Source of the DNA: Boswellia sacra
Taxonomy: Eukaryota > Streptophyta > Magnoliopsida > Sapindales > Burseraceae
DNA: 64,000 bases
Assembly: GCA_013180625.2 (NCBI GenBank)
Contig: SNVD02014772.1
Span: 682,001-746,000, forward strand
Reading direction: 5' to 3'
Under the pieces are notes generated by a model that was not told the DNA's origin, did no database searches, and was given only the letters and a program-made list of their open reading frames with translations. The position numbers and the translations under genes were made by a program. Of this stretch, positions 22,375-34,305 are shown in pieces (within the stretch, counting starts at the first letter, position 1; each line of letters starts with the position of its first letter).

Positions 22375-22648
22375 CACGCCCCAATAAGCTTATTGCTAGT
22401 CCCTAGCAATCAAAACATTATTATTTAGAAGTGATTCATAGAATTTTACAAATATGCTTAAATGGAGGAATTTAATGACTACAAATATGCTTAAATGGAG
22501 GAATTTAATGACACTATTAATGTAATGTGATGAATTAAGCTCTTATTAAACACACATATTTAAGTGTTCATCACACGCCCCAATCAGCTTATTGCTAGTC
22601 CCTAACAATTAAAGCATTATTATTTAGAAGTGATTCATAGAATTTTAC
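22282..22648 (-). repeat. Tandem duplication of the LTR end and polypurine tract in element B
   Basis: A block of about 170 bp comprising the last part of the LTR, its TCATCA terminus, the adjoining purine tract and some internal sequence occurs at 22282-22450 and again at 22477-22648. A short partial copy lies between them. Element B therefore has two potential 3' LTR boundaries. Confidence 0.85.
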
Positions 22649-22808
22649 ATCCAAGGTGGTCATTATTGCACTCTTCTTGATTCTATCCAAATAAACAAAC
22701 TCTCAACCGATTCTTTTCTCTTTTTCTTTTTTTTTTAAAGACTTATGTATCATTCAGTCAAGATTTTAACAAACCTTTCAAAAGAGTCCATTCAAAAGCA
22801 TTTTGGCA

Positions 22809-23641
22809 TTATTGAGTCCATTCAAAAGAAGTGTCTTTTATTAAGAGGTTACAAAGAGGTTTAGATATAGCACTAAAATTTCTTATGAATCTCCTATAAA
22901 ATCCGACATGCCCCAAGAATGAACAAACCTCTTTGACTGTTTTTGGTGGAGGCAAATGAGAAATTAATTCCACTTTTGCTTTGTCCACTTCAATTCCCTT
23001 GGAAGAGACCACACGACCTAAGACAATTCCTGAAGTAACCATATAATGACATTTTTTTTCATTTCAAAATAAGACCTTTTTCTTCACACCTTTTTTAGGA
23101 CTTCTTCTAAGTTTTCAAGACAATTATCAAAAGAATTTCCAAAGACAGTTAAATCATCCATGAAAACTTCTAAACAATGTTCAATCATGTCACTGAAAAT
23201 GCTTAACATGCATCTTTGAAAAGTGTCTAGGGCATTACAAAGTCCAAAAGGCATTCTTCTAAATGCAAAAGTGCCGAAAGGGCACGTGAATGTGGTCTTT
23301 CCTTGGTCTTCAAGTGCAATAGGAATTTGATAATAGCCTGAGTATCCATCGAGAAAGCAGTAGTAAGAGTGCCCTGCTACTCTTTCTAGAATTTGATGAA
23401 GGAGTGGTAAGAAAAAATGGTTTTTTCTGGTGACAACATTCAATTTTCTATAATCAATGTACATCTGCCAACTAGATGAGACACGAGTTGGTAATAATTC
23501 ACCATTTTCATTTTTGACTACTGTAATGCCAGATTTCTTAGGTACTACATGTGTAGGGCTTACCCACTTACGATCAGAAATAAGGTAGATAATTCCCACA
23601 TCAAGTAGTTTGAGAACTTCAGCCCTGATGACCTCTTTCAT
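22809..23641 (-). pseudogene. Element B reverse transcriptase remnant
   Basis: The minus-strand frame from 23641 has the gypsy RT fingers and palm, including a YGTF-type (CPFGTFAFRRMPFGL) block and the FMDD catalytic box. After a short interruption the frame at 23042-22809 shows the thumb/connection region (SFLGHVGFYRRFIRNFS) and then stops near FEWTQ. RNase H and integrase do not follow, and the sequence passes into the LTR-flanking duplication. It carries stops and a frame break at about 23045-23085. Confidence 0.88.
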
Positions 23642-25086
23642 GTGGGGATTTAATCTCCTTTAAGGTTTTGGCATTTTCTTCTAAATGTATTCTATATGTA
23701 TAAATCAAAGGATTAATGCCTTTTATGTTTTTTAAAGTCCACCTGATTGCATTTTTATGCCTTTTAAGTACTTCTATCAACTTACTTTGTTGCTCGCTTG
23801 TAAGGGAGGAAGAAATTACCACCGGATATGTCTAATTTCTTCCCAAGATATGCATATTTTAGTCCTTCAGGTAAGGGCTTTAGTTCTAACTTGGGAGCTT
23901 CCTCGTCCTTGCTTTCATTCATTTGTCCTAATTCTTCAAATCGTGGTTTTGAGCCTTTTTCCATCACTTGTGTACAATCCAGTAAAGAACATATATCAAA
24001 AAGATCAGGCTCTAGTTCTATACTTGATTCTAATGAATTGACTAAACAAGTTTCCAAAGGGTCAGAAGAACTCCCTTTTTGGATGTGGTCTTCCATAATA
24101 GTTTCAATCGTATTAGCCTCCTCAATTTCATCATCTTCTTCATGTGTTTGTTTGCACATATTAAAAACGTTAAGTTCCAATGTCATGTTCCTGAATGATA
24201 GCTTTATGACTCCATTCCTACAATTAATCAAAGCATTAGAGTTAGCTAAAAATGGATGCCCTAAAATGACAGGAATTGAATTACATACTTCCACTGGTTG
24301 TGTATTCAAGACGATAAAAGCCACTGGATAAATAAATTTATCGACTTGAACTAACACATCTTCTACTACTCCCTTTGGCACTTTATTTGATCTATTAGCA
24401 AGCAAAAGAGTCACAGAAGTTGGTTTTAACTTACTTAGATTGAGTTTATGAAAAACCTAGTATGGAAGCAAATTCACACTAGCACCAAGATCAAGTAAAG
24501 CTTGTTCAATTTTATGATCTCCAATAATACATGAAATTATAGGACAACCTGGATCCTTATATTTCACTGTATTATTGTTTTGAAGAATAGCATTTACTTG
24601 CTCGGCTAGAAACGCCTTCTTTTTTACATCTAATTTTCTTTTCATAGTGCACAAATCTTTCAAAAATTTTGCATAAGAAGGTACCTGTTTGATCACATCT
24701 AGCAAGCGAATGTTGACCTTTACGTGTTTGAAAAATTCAAAGATTCCATAATTATGAGTTGGCTTCTTTTGTGTGGCTAATGCTTGAGGAAATGGAGGCA
24801 TAGATGGGGATTTGGTTCCTTCTTTGTTAGGTGTTGGTTTGGTAACCTCTTCCTGACCTTTAGAGATCGATTCTTCTTCTTTCTCATAAGGTTTAGGAAT
24901 ATGTTTTTCAACAACCTTACCATTGCAAAGGGTCATGGCTGATTTGGCTTGGTCCACATATTGGCTATTTGAACTCCCTGCATTTGAGTTGGATTGATCT
25001 TTGGAGTTTTGTAATGTTTGAGAAGGAAATTTTTCTTTTTCTCGGATGCTAAATATGGATGCAAATTTTGCAAGAATATCTGACAA
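23642..25086 (-). pseudogene. Element B protease region
   Basis: The retroviral-type aspartic protease signature reads DLGASVNLLPY near 24460-24490, with DLG in place of the usual DSG/DTG, as is common in Athila relatives. Downstream, PVILGHPFLANSNALI is the second conserved protease segment. An acidic spacer then leads to RT. A stop near 24455 and a shift near 23780 break the frame. Confidence 0.82.
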
Positions 25087-25091
25087 ATTTG

Positions 25092-26369
25092 CTAATGTTT
25101 AAGCAGTTTGACTATTGAAAGTCTCTTGCTTTGTAATGAATGAATGCAATGTCTCTTCAAAGTCATTCTTAGGAGGAGGAGCATATGCATGATCATGAGA
25201 ATTTTGAAAATTTTGATGTGTTTAAAAAGGGACTTGTGAAGATTGTGCATGATTGTCATTTTTTCAACTAAGATTCGGATGATTTCACCAACCAAGATTG
25301 TAGCTTTGTGAGTATGGATTGTGATTTGGCCTTTTGAAAGTGTTTAAAGCATTGGCTTGTTCATGGAGACATTCCCTAAAGGTAGGCAAAGTTAGACACT
25401 CATCAGTAGGATAGTCATTATCATTACAAATGTGACAGACAATTGCTTGAATAGACTTCAATTGACCACTCTTTTTCATTTCTAAAGTTTCGACTTTTCT
25501 AGCTAGGGATGCATATTTGGCTTGAAGGTCATGGTTTTCCCTAAGGTTGTAAATGCCTCTATTGGATGTCGAGGTTGGGGCTTTGCTTGGTGCCTCATAG
25601 GTGCCAGCAGTGTCCCAATTTTGCCCTTCGTCTGCTAATGAATCTAGGTAGTTAATTGCTTCATCAGGGTCTTTATCTCCAAATTCTTTGTTATACATTA
25701 GCTCCACTAGTTGCCTATCTTGAGGTGTTAACCCTTCATAGAAGTGTGCAACTATTCTTTAAGTTTCAAAACCATGGTGAGAACAGGCATTAAGTAATTC
25801 TTTATACCTATCCCAACATTGGTAAAGAGTTTCTTCTTGTTTTTGAGTGAAAATGGTGATTTGTCTTTTAAGAGAATTTGTTCTATGGGTAGGATAAATT
25901 TTTTTCAAGAATTGTTGTTTCATCTCATCCCATTAACTGATGGAGCTTGACCTCAAATTTTGTAGCCATGTTCTAGCTTTATCTTCTAAAGAAAAAGGAA
26001 AAAGCTTTAATTAATGGTCTTTATGCTACAATTTGGGTCACTGTAGGAGTTACACACCTCTTCAAAGATTTTTAAATGCGAATATGGGTTCTCCATATCA
26101 AGGCCATGAAAGGTGGGTAAAAGTCGAACGAAACTCGATTTGAAATTGAAATGGATTGCATCGGGAGGAGAAATTACACAAGATGGCGCACTAGTCCTTA
26201 CCGGATTCATGTAATCTTTGAGGATTCTTGGTTGGTTTTGGTCATTTTGTTGGGAACGATTGTCCCCTTCATCCATGAATCTTTCCACTTGATTGTTGGC
26301 CATGTTTTCTACGGAAGATGATGTTTTCCTCACAAGTCTACCACTGGATGTGCGTGACCAAATCTTCAT
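25092..26369 (-). pseudogene. Element B gag
   Basis: The N-terminal part (from about 26303, MANNQVERFMDEG) shows the Athila-type PTFHGLDMENPYSHLKIFEEVC segment. The C-terminal part has a zinc-knuckle-like CHICNDNDYPTDEC in which the usual His position is Asp. The middle, about 25710-26005, is coding-like but interrupted. Confidence 0.82.
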
Positions 26370-26500
26370 GCAAATTTAAAAGAGAAAAGAAAAGATGAAT
26401 ACACAACAACAAAAAAAATTTAAGATCTAAAATGAGAAAAGAAAATACTTACAATTTTGCACGCCAAATTTTACCTTCCCCGGTAACGGTGCTAAAAACT

Positions 26501-28033
26501 TGACACATCCAAAAATGGGATTAGCTCCCAAATATAAGAGTGTCGAAGTAATAAATCCGGTGAGACCGGGGTCGATCCACGAGGGCGGAGATTTAGCGGT
26601 ACAAACTATAAGGTAAGCAAATATAATATGAATAATTCAAAGAAATGGCAAGATAATATCAAAAAATATAAGTAAAGATGGTAAGCGGTACTACCGACCA
26701 TTCAAATGTAAAATAAAAATAAAAGATTGTAAAATCATCCATGAAAATAGGAGGTAAAACCTACCATAGCAGAAAGAACAAGTTCATAAACAATAAATGA
26801 GAATAATTAAAATACACATATAAGAGGAATCAATACAATAATAATGAAAGCTAAGGTTAGGGGATCCGCCCTTGATATATCAAATAAGGTTAATGAACCA
26901 ATTATAACTCAATTAGAATCCACACATCAAAGGGGTTCCAATCGAAAGGTATGACATTTAAGCCCATTTTAGTTATATAAATTATATTTGTTTCATTAAC
27001 AATATTTATACCAGTTCGTGTAAATGGGTTTAAGCATCTAATGTGCCAATCACCATATGTCTACAACAAATCAAGGTTCCTAACTAGACTTGTGTTAGTA
27101 AGGAAGAACCATACGATATCTAGAAAGGATCCAAGCATTTGATGTACTAAAGATTATCTACAATGGATCAAGACCTCCACTTTACAAGTGGGGTCAAGAT
27201 TGATTAGAGAAATAAATTAAATCATATAAAATAAATAACAAAAGATTATGATTATGAAGTACATATCAAAGGGTTAGAGAATCCTTATTCTTATATCAAG
27301 GGTTTCACCCTTTCACCTTAGCAAAAGAAAATTTAGCAAGACATTATCGAAGAAAGAAAACAAATTGCAAGAAAAGGAAAATTTATTAATAACATTAAAA
27401 CACAAGAGGGAAAAACACAATAATAAGATATTCGAGCCAAGGCCAAGATTCCCTAATAGGTCACAAGGCACCTCTGTTTATAGATACATTCAGGGGTAAA
27501 TTTGTCAAATTACAAAGAGACAATTGTAAAATATCTTATTGATAATTTGGATCATCATGTTCACCAAATTTGACCACTGATTACGGCACCGAATTATTTA
27601 GAATTTTGATTACATGTCTTCATAAAAGTTGTAGATATTTCTCTCAGCTTTCTAGAACATCTTGATTCATACGATTTGGATATGTATATCAAGAGAACAC
27701 GGAGGCATGGTCAGGCTGGGCTGAAACTGCAGATGGGTTCACTTCAAGCCCATTTTCGGTCTACTAAGAGCCCGAATTTCGTGATGCTTGCGAAATACGA
27801 TCTTGTAGATAATTTAATCACCTTCCCAACAAATTAAGATTTGCATCATTCTGATCTTTAAATAGAAAGTTATGCCCATTTTACCGAACCTGTAACAAAA
27901 ACTAAAATTAAGATGAAGTTAATTTAAAAGATGCAAAGACTATAAATATGCTTAAGTGGAGGAATTTAATGACACATTAATGTAATGTGATGAATTAAGC
28001 TCTTATTAAATATACATATTTAAGTGTTCATCA
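26501..28033 (-). repeat. Element B LTR (5' LTR)
   Basis: This is the upstream LTR in element orientation. It starts directly after the tRNA-Asp-type primer-binding region (about 26474-26496). It ends with TCATCA before the CATAT duplication at 28034-28038. Confidence 0.9.
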
Positions 28034-28038
28034 CATAT

Positions 28039-28740
28039 CTCATTATATATGTAACCATCAAAACATCTCCTATTCTTCCTTATGCACCATTATTCAAGCA
28101 ATATTCAAGAGTTTTAAAAGATTAAAATACTCATGAGTAAGGGGCTAGGATACATTTAGTGAGCTAACAAAGAAAAAGGCTTCAATAGGCTCAAAGGGGA
28201 CACTAGGGATCAATTTCGATCATGGGTTGGCTCGAAAGGCTTAAACGTTCTAAAAATGGACTAAATCATTTCCCTAATGTTGAGTTGTCTATGATTTCGC
28301 CTCAAGCAACAATCAAGCAAGTTCTAGAGTCTTTTTGAAATTTTATAACTTATTCATATCACATAATGTTCCTTTTAATCAACATCTAATTTCAATAATC
28401 ATGACCCCATGTGCTCAAAATGTTTAAGGAATTGAAAATAAGACAAAACTAACAATTAATTCAAATCCAGAGATGACATGCAAAAATTTTTAATTTCTAA
28501 GAGTTAGTCATTTTAAATAATCATCATCCTATCATTGGCCATCGTAGTGCAAGCAAGAAAGAACCTTTTTTTTAATTAAAAAAATTTTAATGAAAACACA
28601 CATTATATGCAAAACATACACAAACAAATAGACAATAAAGCGATGACACCCCCAAACTTGAGAAGCACGTTGCCCTCAATGTGCACACAGGTAGAAAATA
28701 AAAGAAAGGTAAAAGAAACTTCTATGAAGACTCAAGAATT
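28039..28740 (-). other. Element A non-coding region between element B and the env-position ORF
   Basis: AT-rich sequence continuing the 3' region of element A. At 28646-28660 the minus strand has a purine tract (CAAGTTTGGGGGTGT) much like the true polypurine tract beside the LTR. Confidence 0.6.
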
Positions 28741-29359
28741 GGCGGGATCCTGATAAGTCCTTAGATCATCGCCCAAAACATCTACAAGATCCTCACCAAG
28801 GTCAGCAGCTGGTGCACCAGTAAAGACATAGTTATCGCCTTGCTGCGTATCATCCTCCCCCTTATCGGTAGTTGGTTCTGGAGGAAGCTCCTCAGTAGGC
28901 TGCCTTGCATCCTCTGCAAAGAGAGGGTGAGGAGGGAATAAGGCAGGAGATGCCCCTTGACTGATGAAATACTACTGGAATACATGTCTCTCCGTTACAT
29001 AAGTCACCATCTATTCAAATATGAGTGAAGTTGTGGCGTACTGCAAAAAGCTCGCGTAGAGTATCCTAGAGCTTGTGCTAAAAAATATCCATTCGCTGTG
29101 TAGCGGCCAAAGAGCGGGCCGGAGGGGGAGGCTATTACTGTTGCTATTGTGGAGGTGGCTGTCTCACGTGGGCCCTCTCAAGGGCCTGGAGGAATCGTAT
29201 ATCTATAATAGGCAATGGCAGTGCTCTCTCCTCAGCTAGATCAATCACAACTCTAGTGGCTCGACAAAGGGTTGTAATCAATGAGGGCTATAGAAGGCCT
29301 CTGCTGGTTCTGGATTGAAGGCAATGGATAATGTTGTCCGCGATTAGCCACCCTATATT
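28741..29359 (-). pseudogene. Element A env-position ORF, C-terminal part
   Basis: Minus-strand translation from the solo-LTR junction reads INIGWLIADNIIHCLQSR, a stop, then PSLITTLCRA. These are hallmark segments of the putative plant transposon protein domain found in the extra ORF of Athila-type elements. Several stops follow (for example after RGLL and QPPPQ). It is separated from its N-terminal part at 31160-31771 by the solo LTR. Confidence 0.75.
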
Positions 29360-29683
29360 AATAGTGTTGACCCAGGTATGGCAACCCAAGAGGGGGGGTG
29401 AATTGGGTTTTTATTTATCAATACAGAATTAGAAAACTTTTCTTGAAAGATCAAAATTATTTAACCCTTTCTTTGAGGATAAAGGTGAAGAAGATGAAAA
29501 TAGAATGCAATCAATAGAATAGCAATAAAGAACAATCACAAGTGCAAGTAAATGTAAAGAGCATACGGATAGAGAGAGTGCAAACTCAATTTACGTGGTT
29601 CGGCAAACCTTGCCTACGTCCACGGGCTCCTAGCTCCACGAGCTAAGCTTTCCACTAAGTTGTAGAAATCTTTACAACTTGCT

Positions 29684-29940
29684 TGATGAACAACCTCACC
29701 AAGACTTTATCTTCCAACTCTTGATAACACCACACCAAGAGTTCTTCTTGATGAACAACCTCACCAAGGCAACTTCCTTCAACTCTTGATAACACCACAC
29801 CAAGAGTTCTTCTTGATGAACAACCTCACCAAGGCAACTTCCTTCAACTCTTGATAACACCACACCAAGAGTTCTTCTTGATGAACAACCTCACCAAGGC
29901 AACTTTCTTCAACTCTTGATAACACACACCAAGAGTTCTC
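29684..29940. repeat. 65-bp tandem repeat, four copies
   Basis: Units start with GATGAACAACCTCACCAAG at 29684, 29750, 29815 and 29880. The middle copies are nearly identical and the first and last are diverged. Each includes the inverted motif pair CAACTCTTGA / CCAAGAGTTC and could fold. Confidence 0.92.
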
Positions 29941-30241
29941 TCAAGGATAACTATTATCCTTTACAATAATATCTCACTCTCACCACAATACAAGAACAAA
30001 GATAATTTTTACAACAAAAGTATAACTCTCTTCAAAGAGTAGATAAATAATATAAAAGCTCTCTAGACTTGATATTTCTCTTGCTTTTTGCTTGATAAAA
30101 TACTTCTCTTGCTCTTCAGAATGCATGGGAGAAGGGCTCCTTTTATAGGCAAATAGGATGAACTTAATCAAGTGAAGACACCATCTCCAAATTTTTTGCC
30201 CACCATAAAAATCGTAATTTTGTCTGCCATTTTTATCAATG

Positions 30242-30960
30242 TTCCGTTTGAAATTTGAAAATCTTCAAAACATAAAAGATATGCAAATTTGAATAAGCTT
30301 TCCAACACATCAAGAATCAAGTCATTTGGATATCTGTAGCTCAAGATATGGCCAAAACACCATTCGGTGCTCATGTGACTTGATTTTTCCTCCATGTGTC
30401 AGTCCACCGACTTTAATGATAATTCTGTCAGCCTTCCGTTTGAAATTTGAATTTCTTCAAAACATAAAAGATCTTCATATTTGAATCTTTCCAAAACATT
30501 AAGATTAAAAGAATTTGGATATCTCTATCTTAAGATATGGCCAAAAAACCATTCAGTGCTCATGTGAGTTGATTTTTCTTCTCTGTGTCAGTCCACCGAA
30601 TTGCATGTCAATTATGTCAGCCTTCCATTTGAAATTTGAATTTCTTCAAAACATATGAAATGTTCCCCATTAAGTCATCTTTCTAATGCCATAAGAATCA
30701 AGTCATTTTGATTTTTCTAGCTCAAGATATGTCCAAAAGAGTATTTGGTGCTCATATAAGCTGCTTCCATTTGTCTTTCAACTTACATGATGATTTGGAC
30801 GATCTTACACTTAAAATTTGAATTTCTTTAAAACATATGAAATGTTATAAATTGGTAAGCTTTCCAAAGGCTCAAGAATCACATAATTTGGGCATTTGTA
30901 GAGAAATATATGACCAATTGATTAAACATTGCTCATGTGTCACATTCCTTGAATCAAACC
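30242..30960. repeat. About 190-bp diverged tandem repeat, four copies
   Basis: Related blocks beginning with TTCC(G/A)TTTGAAATTTGA start at about 30242, 30434 and 30623, with a more diverged copy near 30804. Each contains AAGATATG(G/T)CCAAAA and GGTGCTCAT(G/A)T motifs in the same order. It occupies the right half of the solo LTR. Confidence 0.85.
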
Positions 30961-31159
30961 TTGTACTTAAACTTTGGTGCCTTTAACATGTAGTCTTCTC
31001 CTTAGCTTCAACACTTCATTTTAATAAGCCCCTTCTTGATTTTATAATTATTTCAATAATCTTATTCTTGCACATAAATAAATATATTAGTAAATCTCAA
31101 TGAATTAATGTGTATTGTTATCATCAAAATTATCATATAGCCTTAGGGCTAACAAATAG

Positions 31160-31771
31160 TCATCCCTTGCTTGAATGCATACAATAAAGTGGCCTGTTCT
31201 TTTGAAACCTCGACGTGATAAGGGTTGGGTTATATTTTCTCGCAGATAAAGAGGTTAAGGCCCTCAACTTAACTCGCATAGCCGCGTTCGAAAACATGCT
31301 AGCCTTTCCTAGATGTGCTCTGGAGGAACCCTACCGTATACTTGCTGGAGTGAGGTAGGCTCGGATCTCATCAAAGTTTGGAGTAGCCTTATAGCGATAG
31401 TACTCACACTCGATGATGTCCCCTAATTTGTAGAATCGATTGATAACAACAGAACTCAATGAGACATGTTTTCCTCGAACAAACACATTATATCTGGTCA
31501 TTTCCTTGGCATTCGTATAAAATTCTCGGACCACTGGTACAATGGCATGCTTTGGCTGGCCCATAAAAGTCTGCCATATGTCTTTGCCCAACAAAGACCA
31601 CAAACCTTCATTTGACCTATCAATGTCGTGCTCTCAAAGGCAACTCTTAGTGAATACAATATTGTGGTAGCAAGTAACAGTCTCGACACTCTTGAAGATG
31701 TGCTAGTCAAACGCAGGAGTAGATGAAAATGATGCTTCACTGATTGAAGTTTTTCTTTTCTTCGGTGCCAT
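31160..31771 (-). pseudogene. Element A env-position ORF, N-terminal part
   Basis: The probable start is the ATG at 31771-31769 (MAPKKRKTSISEASF). The segment REFYTNAKE...VFVRGKHVSLSSVVINRFY is the conserved core of the Athila putative plant transposon protein. Stops interrupt it (TAG about 23 codons in, then TGA). The solo LTR truncates it on the left. A CAG acceptor immediately before the ATG (31776-31778) suggests a spliced leader. Confidence 0.78.
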
Positions 31772-31775
31772 AGTC

Positions 31776-33079
31776 CTGCATCCAAGTGAAATGAACAGAA
31801 AACAAACACTTTGATAATGTTAACTCAAATTCATCATCAATATTGGTCACCAAATCATGCATGTAAAATCAAAGAATGAAGACATCCCATATTGAGAGCA
31901 AACACATGCTCCAAATGTAATACAATTTACAATTTTAAAACCAAATGGAATTCTTGATTTTTTTTTTTTTTGTGGTTGAAAACATCCTTTAAATCTGATG
32001 GTATAAGCAAGGAAATTCCAAACCATTGATATGAGCATTCACTAAAAAAAAAAAAAATTAAACAATAAGCACCAAAGTATTCACAACTAAAGCAAGATTT
32101 CATGTTTCACAATTCTTTTTAAGTAATGATCAATATGCAGCAAGCGGACAAACAATTTGAAATTGCAAATCCTCAGTAGCAGTGAATCATTATTTGTGTA
32201 TATACAAACCAATAGTAATCCGAAAGCAACATAGAGAATCAAAACATTCATTTAAGTGAATAGTTCATTTGTATAATCAATAGTAATTCGAAGCCGTAAC
32301 ACTCAAATAGGCCATAATTCCAAAGTCCACTGAATAATGTATACGTTGATTTTCTGTAGGTAATGTCCAATCAAAGCACCAGATGTAAACAACAATATTT
32401 TTTCAAACAACACTTGAACACCATCTTGCAATTAACAAACAACACCTGTACTGTAATGGTAACCATAATTTCTTGTCATATGCATCAATAAGAGCATAAC
32501 AACTATTATTACCTACGAGGTTAATGTCAAGTTAAAGTCATGTAAACAGAAATTTTATCAACTATGCATATTTAACAATCCTTGTTGAAAATTACTATTT
32601 GAAGCAAGCATCAATGTACATAAAGAAAAACTTATATACATTCGAGGACATTAACACGGAATTAGTTTTTTAAGAATAATACATTAACATGCAAATTGGT
32701 ATTCGATGCAATTTATATGGCAAAATCCTATGAAGTATTATCATGCACCATTTTACACCATCAACATCGCATGCTCAATGTTATTAATCTATATTCCTCA
32801 AGCAATACTTTATTCACAAACTAGAAAAAATTCATGCAACTTATAATCATCCATTCAAACTTCCTTCAGAAATAGCACAAGACAAACATTAATCAATATC
32901 ATCCATTCAAACTCAATTCATCACAAAATCATTCAAACACTTCCAAGATATTCCATCCCGTCTCCTAAACTTCATTTTGCAACTCCACCCATTATGGTGG
33001 CCACAAAAACTTCAATTTCCACCATAATATCTTAAACTTAAAGTAATGAAGTGTTACAACAAAAATATAGAGCACTTAC
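31776..33079 (-). other. Predicted leader intron of the element A env-position ORF
   Basis: On the minus strand a canonical GTAAGT donor lies at 33079, just after a pyrimidine-rich leader-like segment (about 33240-33080). A TGCAG acceptor lies five bases before the ORF start. The 1.3 kb between is AT-rich with no coding signal. This would give the third ORF its own spliced transcript. It is a prediction from splice signals only. Confidence 0.45.
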
Positions 33080-33249
33080 CTTGCCTTCACGATAGAGAGA
33101 CAATGAGATGATATGGAGAGGGAACTAAGGAAGATAAAGGTAAGTGAAGGCCTTGATGGCATCAAAGAGAACGATTACGAGCTAGGAAGTGGTGGTCTTG
33201 GTTGTCAGAGGTGGCGACGGCACAAGAGGGAAGAGAGATTTTGAGTGTT

Positions 33250-34300
33250 TTTTTTTTAAAGAAAATGGCAGCCAATAAGTTTATGTTTTTCTTAAAAATT
33301 GAAGTTATGCAGCAACGTCATCATGCATGTGCAAGAGCGCAATGAAAATCCCCAAATTTGATTTTACCCTAATTTTACCACGCAGAAGCGCACATACATA
33401 TGCGCAGGAGCCCCAAGTTTCAGTAAAAAATTTTGGGTTCAGGATAAACAAAAGCGCAAGAGCGTGAACATACTTGCGTCGAGGTGCAAAGGGAGCGAAA
33501 ATATTTTATAAAGTTAAAGTCATTTCGGCGTCACGACGCAAAATAATTAGTGTAGGAGCATTATGAGTCTCTATGCAATGAATTTGAATGGCGAAGTGGC
33601 ACGGTATTTAGGCGTACTTGTGCGAGTGTAGTCCTAATTCGTTTAGGTCCATGGCGCAGATGCGCCATGATTATTGCACATGGGCGTCAACCCCCTGATG
33701 TTTAATTTTTAATTTTAGGGTTCTTTGGTGCGCAGATGCGTGCATACAGGCACAATAGCGCTAGTTATGGGTTTATTAATTTGGATTAGAGGTACGTAGT
33801 AGCACCATAAGGGTGTCGTAGGATCGCCCTGCCTCTGGATATTTTTAAACATTTAATGTAATTTTATGCGCAGCCACGCGAGTTACATGTGTAGGAGCGC
33901 GCTTCCCATATCATTATAGGCAGAGCGACGCGAATCGTATGGCGTAGGAGTGCAAGGTTTATGCCAGCACACCCCCAAAACTTGACTTTTGAGTTGGAAA
34001 TTTGCTTGAAAACACTAACACATAGTATGAATGCATACATAAAATAAAAAATAAAAACACACTTAAAAACAAAGAAAACAGTAAAAAATGAGGCAAAATA
34101 TAAAGTCCTAGATTAGCTTGGGTTACCTCCCAAGAGGCGCTTGCTTTTATGTCATCAGTCGGATGTGCATCTTAGACATCAGCCTTTGTCCATTGACCTT
34201 GAATGAAGTTTTGCCTGATTGTCCAATCTTCATTGCACCATATGGAAATACTTTGACTACTATAAAAGGACCAGACCATCACGACTTGAGTTTTCCTAGA
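33250..34300 (-). other. Element A spacer between integrase and env-position ORF, GCGCA-rich
   Basis: Recurrent GCGCA / GAGCGC motifs are spaced some tens of bases apart from about 33320 to 33950, resembling the three blocks inside the LTRs. A purine tract on the minus strand (33968-33983, CAAGTTTTGGGGGTGT) precedes them. At 34085-34300 the tail of the integrase frame is still recognisable in pieces. Confidence 0.55.
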
Positions 34301-34305
34301 AATAG

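Larger units (their letters stand above)
20827..28033 (-). mobile_element. Deleted Athila-like LTR element (element B), nested in A
   Basis: LTRs of about 1.54 kb (20827-22374 and 26501-28033) begin TGA(A/C)ACATC and end GTTCATCA. The 5-bp sequence CATAT lies on both sides. The primer-binding site just inside the right LTR reads, on the minus strand, TAGCACCGTTACCGGGG, a diverged tRNA-Asp match. Minus-strand gag, protease and reverse transcriptase remain. RNase H, integrase and any env-position ORF are missing, so it could move only with help. Its LTRs are unrelated to those of element A. Confidence 0.92.
29365..31154. mobile_element. Solo LTR inserted in element A
   Basis: The segment starts TGTTGACC and ends GGGCTAACA, giving TGTT...AACA ends. 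The 5-bp sequence AATAG is duplicated exactly at 29360-29364 and 31155-31159. There is no internal gag-pol and no second LTR, which is the structure left by LTR-LTR recombination. The AACCCAAGAGGGGGGTGAATT terminal block is of a type seen at ends of dispersed plant repeats. It carries two internal tandem arrays. A non-autonomous element using the same integration machinery is the alternative. Confidence 0.8.

Noticed and set aside
29684..29940. The 65-bp tandem array considered as a CRISPR array
   Set aside because: Units are contiguous direct repeats without unique spacers, in plant DNA, inside a solo LTR.
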